From Candidatus Aenigmatarchaeota archaeon (lineage in GTDB: Archaea; Aenigmatarchaeota; Aenigmatarchaeia; GW2011-AR5), in contig JACQNW010000035.1 in assembly GCA_016202845.1 (NCBI GenBank), positions 1 through 18,561 of the forward strand: a DNA stretch of 18,561 nucleotides, written 5' to 3'. Below, piece after piece: positions 12,794-18,561 of this stretch; position 1 is the stretch's first letter, and every line of letters begins with the position of its first letter. The position numbers and the translations under genes are program-made. The notes beneath the pieces were generated by a model. That model searched no databases, was not told the origin of the DNA, and worked only from the letters and a program-made list of their open reading frames with translations.

Positions 12794-12816
12794 GACTTCT
12801 TGACAATTATTAACCA

Positions 12817-15800
12817 ATGAAAATAGCTGTTCTAGTGCTAGCTTTAGTTTTAACATTAGGAGTTTTTGGATTTAATTATTCAAACGCGCATGACAGCATA
12901 GCGCCAGGTGATTCATGCAATGGCAATATAGGAAAAAGTGCATGCCTGAGAAACGGCAGCTCCTATGCACTTTCATGGTGCTCTGATGTAACAGTCCAAT
13001 GGGAAAAGGGAAATGGATATGAAACTCATGAAAAATGCAAAACTGAATGTGAAAAACTTTCTGGATGCCTAGAAGCCTCGTCGGGCGATGGCGGCTCTGA
13101 TGGCGGCGGCGGTTCAGGCGGCGGGTCTGGAAGTTGCGGCAACGGCGTGTGCGAATCGGGTGAAATAGATTCATGCCCCCAGGACTGCTCGTCTGGCGGG
13201 GGCGGCAGCGGAAAAGCCTGCGCGTCCGATGACGACTGCCCTGTAAAGGAATATTGTGAAAGCGGCAAATGCGCTTCAAGATTTTCGCCTTTGGGAATTG
13301 AGCTGAACCAATATGTGGCGGGCGATATAAGCGGCGGGCTCGCATGCGTGGATTACGCTGCGCAGTGCGATGAAAACGGCAAGAACTGCAAATATATAGC
13401 TCCTTCATGCACGGCAACTTTTGATTTTCAGGGCGATGAGGGCAATAATGTCATAGACCAGTGCACTGCTTATATGAATCTTACAAAATTCGAGGCGAAC
13501 AATGAAGGCGATGTGACGATCAATGGCTATGTGCTGTACAAATCGCCCGTCGCAGTCTGCCCGGAAAATACTTTTTCCAAGACTTTTGCGCCAGCAGAGC
13601 AGCCGCAAACGCCTGCGGCAAATCTAAAAAGGGACGGAAGCGATTTATTGCTTTTGTACGTCAAGGATATTTGCCCTGCTCCGGAACAGGGCCAGGTTAC
13701 GCGCGGCGCGCGCGCGACATTTAATATTGCTCAGCTCATTCCAAACCCCGGCCAGGTATGCGAAAATGGCAGGGTTGTCCCAAGATGTGAAGGTACGTCA
13801 AGTTCTTGCGGTTTCCGGGAAGAATGTGCAGAATGCGCGCCGGGATTTTTCCCGGTGGAAGAAGAGCCGCAGACATTTTGCGACGGTCCGAACATAGTGG
13901 CAAAAATAGAGCTTGTGTACATGGACTTCTTCTGCCCGGGCGTTTATCAGGAGTGCACAGAAAGGCCCATTGAAAATCCTGAAACCAAGACAGAGGCTGA
14001 AGTTCTTGAATTTTGCAAATACGGGTGCATGGTGGATGCTGGCGGCAGTGCGAAATGCAAGCATAACAGCAATCCGATCATCACCTCTGTTTCGACTGTT
14101 CCTGTTGCAAAAAGGGGCGAAACAATCGCCATAAACAGCACCGGCTACGATCCTGACATGGTTTATGAAAGCGCCCATGATTCTGAGGGTGAAAGCGCGT
14201 CGACGGCGTCAAAGCGGGAAAAAATTGCTTTGGGCTGCTCGTCTGTGAGCACAGAAAGCGGCAGCGAAGAGGAATTCGAGCACATAAGCTTTGTTCCCGA
14301 CATTTGCGCTCCCACTGTTTACAGATTTTCAAACCCTTCATGCGCATACAAGGTCGGCTCAACTTCACCATCACATGATTCATGGCACTCGGGGCATGAT
14401 ACAGAGCACGCTTCGGCGCACACACCATGGCACACCACACACGATTCATTCCATTCCACTGCAGGTGACCCGCATGACACAGCGCATTCAGAAACAAGCT
14501 CAGCCCATAGCTTGATGAACAAGACGGGCGTCATCAATATTTATTGCAGGACTTTTGACGGAGAGCTGTGGAGCGATGAAGAGCGTTCGACTTATGTTTA
14601 TCTTGATGAAAAAGGGCCGGTGATAGAAATTCTGTCCCCGTCTCAGGGAAGCGTTCATCAAAGGTCATTCGCAGTGAGCATAAAAGACAGCGACGAGACA
14701 GGGCTTTCATTGTGTGAATACAGGGTTTTGGACAATGGCGTTGAAACAAAGCCGTGGACAGAACGAACATGCTCATCCTCTGTTTCAATCACAATTGGTC
14801 CTGGGCGAGACTGCCCAACCCAAGGTTCAAATTCATGCAGGATAGAGGCGAGAGCCGCGGATACGGTGGGCAATAGTGCAACTGCTTCACGCACCTTTTC
14901 TATACGTTATTTGTATTCTAATATAACATCGCCGCCTTCCGGCTCTTATCAAAGAAAGAATTTCACAGTTTCAATAATTGATACAAATCTTGCGGGCACG
15001 GGCTTTTCTAAATGTGAATACAGGATTAGGGAAGCATCGGGCATTAAGCAGGACTGGATAGAAAGGTCTTGCAATTCAAATGCCAAAATTACAGTAGGTG
15101 CAGAAGCTAACTGCAGTGCACAGGGAGAAAATGTATGTATAGTTGAGGCCCGCGCGTTTGCAAATGTGCCTTCCTCCAGTGCTTCGTTTGCATCCCAAAA
15201 ACAAAGCATTGCAACAGGCCTTATAACAGGCAGGGATTCTGAAAAATGTTTTGACAGCCAGTGCCCTGCAACATTTCCGTTATGCGGCGTGCTGCCTGTT
15301 CCAGTTGCCTGCACAGACCTGAAGTGCGACACCGGCCCGTGCGGGGAAGGGGGCATGATAAGGAGCGGCGATTTGGCTGGAAGTGCAGATGAAGCTATAA
15401 TATCGGGAGAAATAGGCCTGCGGATGTTCAGCATTGATTATACAACGCCTTATTCAGAAATTTTGTCGCCTCAGAGCGGTCCATGGATTAATGCAAACTT
15501 CACTGTGAGGATAATGGATAATGATCCAGGAGGCGTGGGGATTTCTAGATGCGAGTACAAAGTTCTTAGTAAGGGAGTGGAAACATTGCCTTGGACAACA
15601 AGAAGCTGCGGCATTTCTGAAAACAGCGAAGTATTAATCAAGCTTGGCACTGATTGCAGGAATGAAGGTGGTTATGTTTGCTCTGTACAAGCGCGTGCTT
15701 TCTCGGTTTCTGGCAACGAGGGTGCAAAAGACCAGAGAAATTTCAGCATAATACTTTCAGACGTTATTCTGGATGGATTTAATTTGCCCCTTGGAGTTTT

Positions 15801-18003
15801 GAAAACAGATGTCGGCATAAACTTTTCAGGTACGCCAAAAACAACAATTAATCTTCCAACATTCCGCGTATGTGCTGCTTCATCAACCGTAGCGCAGTGC
15901 AAGAATGCTTATTCTGCAACAACACAAAACTGCGGAAGTGTTGTTGACGCCTCTGGCGTCGTTCACCCTAAGCCATGTCTTTGCGGCTCTTTAAACAGCT
16001 ACAAATGCGAATTTAGATGCAATGATATGGAAGCAGGATTTTATTATCTGGCTTCAGGATTCACTGGTTCCAGTTCGGGCGATTATGTTACAAATGTTTA
16101 CACTGCGCAATGTCCTACATTCAATATTGCTTTGTTGAATGAATGGCTTGCAAGATTCAGGTATACAGAGCAGCAGATATTCATCATGAAGCAGCAGACT
16201 GCTGTGCTTATATCACAACAATGCGGTGCAAACCAGACAGATGCTTCGTGCACAGAACTTTATTATACTTTAGGTAAATTAACCGATGCCCTGAACCTGG
16301 CGACGAACCATATATCCTTTATGGAGCAGACAATCCAGGATTTGTCTGTTTCAAAATCCAACATGCTTGTACAGGAATCAGAAAGAGCAATGAATTTGAT
16401 TTTGCAAATACTGGAATCAATAAATTTCATTCCTTCAGCGCTTGATATGTCAATGGAGATTCCAAACACTGTAAGGCTTAACGAAACTGTCAGCATACCT
16501 GTTAGGGTGAGCAAGCAGGGAACGCTGGATGTTTACGGAAAAGTCAGCTGCACTGCTGCACCGTCTTCAGGCAGCTCAATTTCCAGGCAATTCGGCTGTC
16601 AGCTTTATGAAAACAGCCAGGTTAACGGAAGCATTAACAACACATTTGACTTGGAGTTTAGTGCTAACAAAGCCGGTTTGTGGGGTGTAAGTTGCAATAT
16701 TGTTGGATCATTCCGCAGTGATTGTTCGCTAAGCTTCCCTCTAAAGTCGATATCTGGCTCATTCAATGCAATTCCGCCCATTGACTCCTATATCCAGAAT
16801 GTAACAATATCAGCAGGTTCAATAGAAAATAATACAAATATAAATTTGGCAGTAAGCGTGCACAACCCTGATGTGGATGACAGGTTTGGATTTGTTGGTT
16901 GTAAGCTCATGCAGCCATGTGCAACTAACACAACATGCCAGCAAACACAAAGCTCTCTATCTATTTGTGAAAGGCTTGGATCGGGTGAAAACAAGACTTT
17001 GACAATTGCCCAGCTTATGAATAAAGTTGGCGCATGGAATGTTGCATCATGTTTTGTAAATGTATCGACAAGAAGCGACTGCGTAAGTTCAAGATTGCAC
17101 AATAGCACAAATGTAAACAAAAATATTGTAGTGACGCCTCCGCCAATTTCAATTGTTTCAATAGATCCTCCAGAATCCCAAATACCTTTCAACAGCAATG
17201 CAAGCACTCTGATAACTGTTCAAAATGCAGCAAATACAAGTCTCACGGTATTTGGCACATGTATGTACAGAAATCCTTTGCTGGTTCCAAAAACATTAAG
17301 GGCAACTGCCAGCATTCCTGCAGGCGGACAGGGCATAATTAATATTTCAACCAAAGGAAATGAGACTGGTCTGTGGCTTGTTTTGAGGTGTGCTATTGGA
17401 CTTGTAGGCGGAATTGAAGATGAAAAGGACAACAAATATCTAAGCTCAAACTTCACCGTATTCATAAGAACGGTTTGCGGCAATAATGCATGTGAGGTAA
17501 ATGAAACAGTCACAAACTGTCCTGCTGATTGTACAAGTCCTGCTCAAGCAGTTTGCGGCAATACTTTGTGCGAACAGGGCGAAACTTTCCAGACATGCAG
17601 CAGCGATTGTCCTCCGCCAAATACATGCACAACAAACGCAGACACGCCAGGAACAAATAGCAGGTGTCTTTGCCAAAATTCAGTCATAGTTTCATGTCCA
17701 ACAGGCTATTCATGCGGCGGTCATAAATGCATTTCAAATGAGCCGCCGCCGGAATGCGTTGCAGATTTTGATTGTTCAGCAGGCGAAGTCTGTAAAAGCG
17801 ATAAATGTGTAAAATCAGCCCAGTGTACAATAGACTCGCAGTGCCCTGCAGGCAAAATATGTTCTTCAGGTGTCTGTGTTCCAGCGCCTCAGCAGACAGG
17901 CGGAGGCATTGACAGCGGAGTAATATTGTTCATAATAATAATCATTATGATCATAATCATACCTATAGTAATATTCTCGTACTTGCACAGGACGGTTGAT
18001 TAA
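12817..18003 (+). CDS. Giant Cys-rich surface protein, copy 2
   Basis: The 1728-aa paralogue of the 8261 protein has a signal peptide (about 1-24, cleavage after SNA), an N-terminal Cys domain, a Gly/Ser linker (about 88-106), and a CGN repeat ('CGNGVCESGEIDSCPQDC', 107-124). An extra Cys-containing region (about 150-370) has no counterpart in copy 1. From about 418 the order matches copy 1: beta domain, three Ig-like Cys repeats (from about 600, 701 and 879), Cys cluster, helical segment, CARDB-like domains, two CGN repeats and a C-terminal Ile-rich membrane helix (about 1702-1722). Copy-specific insertions include a His-rich segment (520-564) with 11 His, a six-Cys segment (about 784-865) and 'VVDASGVVHPK' near 1041. 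The small gene follows after one base. The function is unknown; it is probably an anchored surface protein paired with the 18005 product. Confidence 0.93.
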   Translation: MKIAVLVLALVLTLGVFGFNYSNAHDSIAPGDSCNGNIGKSACLRNGSSYALSWCSDVTVQWEKGNGYETHEKCKTECEKLSGCLEASSGDGGSDGGGGSGGGSGSCGNGVCESGEIDSCPQDCSSGGGGSGKACASDDDCPVKEYCESGKCASRFSPLGIELNQYVAGDISGGLACVDYAAQCDENGKNCKYIAPSCTATFDFQGDEGNNVIDQCTAYMNLTKFEANNEGDVTINGYVLYKSPVAVCPENTFSKTFAPAEQPQTPAANLKRDGSDLLLLYVKDICPAPEQGQVTRGARATFNIAQLIPNPGQVCENGRVVPRCEGTSSSCGFREECAECAPGFFPVEEEPQTFCDGPNIVAKIELVYMDFFCPGVYQECTERPIENPETKTEAEVLEFCKYGCMVDAGGSAKCKHNSNPIITSVSTVPVAKRGETIAINSTGYDPDMVYESAHDSEGESASTASKREKIALGCSSVSTESGSEEEFEHISFVPDICAPTVYRFSNPSCAYKVGSTSPSHDSWHSGHDTEHASAHTPWHTTHDSFHSTAGDPHDTAHSETSSAHSLMNKTGVINIYCRTFDGELWSDEERSTYVYLDEKGPVIEILSPSQGSVHQRSFAVSIKDSDETGLSLCEYRVLDNGVETKPWTERTCSSSVSITIGPGRDCPTQGSNSCRIEARAADTVGNSATASRTFSIRYLYSNITSPPSGSYQRKNFTVSIIDTNLAGTGFSKCEYRIREASGIKQDWIERSCNSNAKITVGAEANCSAQGENVCIVEARAFANVPSSSASFASQKQSIATGLITGRDSEKCFDSQCPATFPLCGVLPVPVACTDLKCDTGPCGEGGMIRSGDLAGSADEAIISGEIGLRMFSIDYTTPYSEILSPQSGPWINANFTVRIMDNDPGGVGISRCEYKVLSKGVETLPWTTRSCGISENSEVLIKLGTDCRNEGGYVCSVQARAFSVSGNEGAKDQRNFSIILSDVILDGFNLPLGVLKTDVGINFSGTPKTTINLPTFRVCAASSTVAQCKNAYSATTQNCGSVVDASGVVHPKPCLCGSLNSYKCEFRCNDMEAGFYYLASGFTGSSSGDYVTNVYTAQCPTFNIALLNEWLARFRYTEQQIFIMKQQTAVLISQQCGANQTDASCTELYYTLGKLTDALNLATNHISFMEQTIQDLSVSKSNMLVQESERAMNLILQILESINFIPSALDMSMEIPNTVRLNETVSIPVRVSKQGTLDVYGKVSCTAAPSSGSSISRQFGCQLYENSQVNGSINNTFDLEFSANKAGLWGVSCNIVGSFRSDCSLSFPLKSISGSFNAIPPIDSYIQNVTISAGSIENNTNINLAVSVHNPDVDDRFGFVGCKLMQPCATNTTCQQTQSSLSICERLGSGENKTLTIAQLMNKVGAWNVASCFVNVSTRSDCVSSRLHNSTNVNKNIVVTPPPISIVSIDPPESQIPFNSNASTLITVQNAANTSLTVFGTCMYRNPLLVPKTLRATASIPAGGQGIINISTKGNETGLWLVLRCAIGLVGGIEDEKDNKYLSSNFTVFIRTVCGNNACEVNETVTNCPADCTSPAQAVCGNTLCEQGETFQTCSSDCPPPNTCTTNADTPGTNSRCLCQNSVIVSCPTGYSCGGHKCISNEPPPECVADFDCSAGEVCKSDKCVKSAQCTIDSQCPAGKICSSGVCVPAPQQTGGGIDSGVILFIIIIIMIIIIPIVIFSYLHRTVD
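13084..13130 (+). repeat. Gly/Ser linker, GGC-rich simple repeat
   Basis: Runs of GGC/GGT codons broken by TCT/TCA encode a Gly/Ser/Asp linker between the N-terminal Cys domain and the first CGN repeat of the 1728-aa protein. Such codon runs may vary in length by slippage. Confidence 0.6.
14374..14508 (+). repeat. His-rich HD[ST]xH repeat segment
   Basis: Within the 1728-aa protein, residues 520-564 contain 11 His. The units are HDSWH, HDTEH, HTPWH, HDSFH and HDTAH: H-x-x-x-H spacing, usually with Asp then Ser/Thr. The paralogue has only a short turn here ('VPKTASGNFN'). It looks like an external metal-binding loop. Confidence 0.8.
15946..15960 (+). repeat. GC-rich palindrome with TCT centre, copy 2
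   Basis: GACGCC-TCT-GGCGTC encodes 'DASGV' in a segment present in this paralogue but missing from copy 1 ('NCNINGKCLC'). It has the same centre as the palindrome at 9815. Confidence 0.5.
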
Positions 18004-18004
18004 T

Positions 18005-18376
18005 ATGAGAGGACTTGAGCTTGCTCTAAACATGGCGACATTGGTTGCGATAGTTGTCATAGTGCTTATCGCAATCGTGGCTTTCGTCCTCAGCAGCGCC
18101 GGAAGTAATATATCAGAGACAGATCTCCAGGCAAAATTCAGGGCCGGCTGCCTTGCCTATTGCACGCCATATGCCGAGGACAATTACCTGAACACGTATG
18201 AAATAACAAAAAAAGACAGGGATTTTCTTAATGCATGCGTGCAGTTGGGATACGGAACAGAGGAATTTCCTGTCCAGTGCCTGCAGTCGTGCGGAAATTG
18301 CGACCTGACTACATCAAAAGAAGATATAAATACTAGGCTTCAGCAATTAATTACAAGAATGAAAAGCACTCAGTAG
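18005..18376 (+). CDS. Small pilin-like membrane protein, copy 2
   Basis: This 123-aa paralogue of the 12423 product starts 'MRGLELALNMATLVAIVVIVLIAIVAFVL': a short basic start with R-G, then a hydrophobic helix (about 9-29), reminiscent of archaeal class III (pilin-type) signal sequences. The outside part has 'AGCLAYCTPYAEDNYLN', 'FLNACVQLGYGTEEFPVQCLQSCGNCDLTTS' and a C-terminal helix. The ATG at 18005 is one base after the giant gene's TAA; GGTTGAT before it may act as the ribosome site. The N-terminal third differs from copy 1, whereas the stretch around 18224-18282 is almost identical at DNA level. A hairpin follows the stop, probably ending the module. Confidence 0.88.
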   Translation: MRGLELALNMATLVAIVVIVLIAIVAFVLSSAGSNISETDLQAKFRAGCLAYCTPYAEDNYLNTYEITKKDRDFLNACVQLGYGTEEFPVQCLQSCGNCDLTTSKEDINTRLQQLITRMKSTQ

Positions 18377-18404
18377 CTAGCCTTTCTTTTGTAAAAGAAA
18401 GGCT
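18376..18404 (+). terminator. Hairpin and palindromic repeat element, copy 2
   Basis: GCTAGC (18376-18381) overlaps the start of a perfect 12-bp stem: AGCCTTTCTTTT (18379-18390), loop GT, AAAAGAAAGGCT (18393-18404). It begins at the last base of the stop codon of the 18005 gene, so a 3'-end or terminator role is likely. It matches the 4153-4178 element in inverted orientation. Confidence 0.6.
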
Positions 18405-18489
18405 GTCGTATCCAAAGAAAACAATTATAAAATAATATCAGAAGTTAAGGTTTTTATGATCTCCATTTTGTTGGCCAGAGCCGACATAT

Positions 18490-18561
18490 ATGGATGCGGA
18501 CTTTTGGAGTATTGTAAAGGCCTTTGAGGAAATGACGCGTACGCGTCCACACAACAGGAAA
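18490..18561 (+). CDS. Possible gene start, cut by window edge
   Basis: The ATG at 18490 opens a frame that stays open for 24 codons to the edge: 'MDADFWSIVKAFEEMTRTRP' and onward. The amphipathic start looks protein-like. A TTTTTAT stretch (18451-18457) lies about 35 nt upstream, a little far for a leaderless start. The last codons fall in the palindrome-bearing repeat. Too little is visible to name it. Confidence 0.4.
   Translation, partial: MDADFWSIVKAFEEMTRTRPHNRK
18526..18552 (+). repeat. Palindrome-bearing repeat, copy 2
   Basis: GAGGAAAT plus GACGCGTACGCGTC (18534-18547) and CACACA matches 10014-10040 except for two bases. It is read in a different frame from copy 1 (here 'EEMTRTRP'). 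Confidence 0.65.

Noticed and set aside
13701..13716. Alternating GCGC run that could form Z-DNA
   Set aside because: It is explained by Arg-Gly-Ala-Arg-Ala codons in the giant gene; there is no repeat or regulatory context.
14319..14537. Minus-strand and alternate-frame ORFs across the His-rich region and elsewhere in the giant genes
   Set aside because: They are shadows of the long plus-strand genes, with unnatural composition (His/Arg/Cys-rich) and no promoter.
8261..18376. Duplicated domains as a possible CRISPR-like or transposon repeat
   Set aside because: The repeats are protein-level, diverged and about 100 residues long. There are no spacers, terminal inverted repeats or transposase gene.
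18456..18527. A 23-codon ORF from the ATG at 18456, with a TATA-like box 26 nt upstream
   Set aside because: Very short with no recognisable features. The frame from 18490 looks more protein-like, although it too is uncertain.

Overview
The window looks like a piece of an archaeal genome, most plausibly a DPANN-type lineage; the phylum cannot be fixed from this sequence. Reasons: an archaeal-type AspRS, an archaeal RNase HII, an AMMECR1-family protein, an initiator tRNA with an A1:U72 pair and a probable archaeal-style intron, and TATA-like boxes centred about 25-30 nt upstream of ATG codons before most genes. Transcripts therefore appear to be mostly leaderless or nearly so. Two very large Cys-rich secreted proteins with a C-terminal membrane anchor also fit the surface proteins known from DPANN genomes.

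Layout. 1-700: an AMMECR1-like gene and an intron-containing initiator tRNA-Met, both on the minus strand. 700-3521: intact rnhB and an unrecognised DESGD protein lie among three damaged genes: a HAD protein truncated at its C-terminus, a PIN-domain gene with a one-base frame change, and a second HAD gene that lost its middle. A 39-codon ORF also lies here. 3553-4077: two small membrane proteins whose stop codons touch tail to tail. 4210-6081: a probable operon of a DUF5678-like protein, a retropepsin-like aspartic protease and aspS, ending in a T-rich terminator. 6130-8156: an unrecognised soluble protein and a secreted beta-propeller-like protein, divergent from a single central TATA box.

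8261-18376 is the most striking part: a tandemly duplicated two-gene surface module. Each copy has a giant secreted protein (1385 and 1728 aa) with a signal peptide, an N-terminal Cys domain, Cys-bearing Ig-like repeats, a helical segment, CARDB-like beta domains, CGN-type Cys repeats and a C-terminal transmembrane anchor. It is followed within a few bases by a small (118 or 123 aa) pilin-like single-pass protein with conserved Cys. Both pairs probably act together outside the cell membrane as an adhesin or envelope complex; the actual function is unknown. The paralogues differ by loop insertions, including an HD[ST]xH-rich segment and a six-Cys segment. Some insertions coincide with GC-rich DNA palindromes; one palindrome recurs at the right edge of the window in another reading frame. 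18490-18561 may be the start of another gene. No stretch over 300 bases lacks a gene. No CRISPR array, rRNA or transposase gene was seen.
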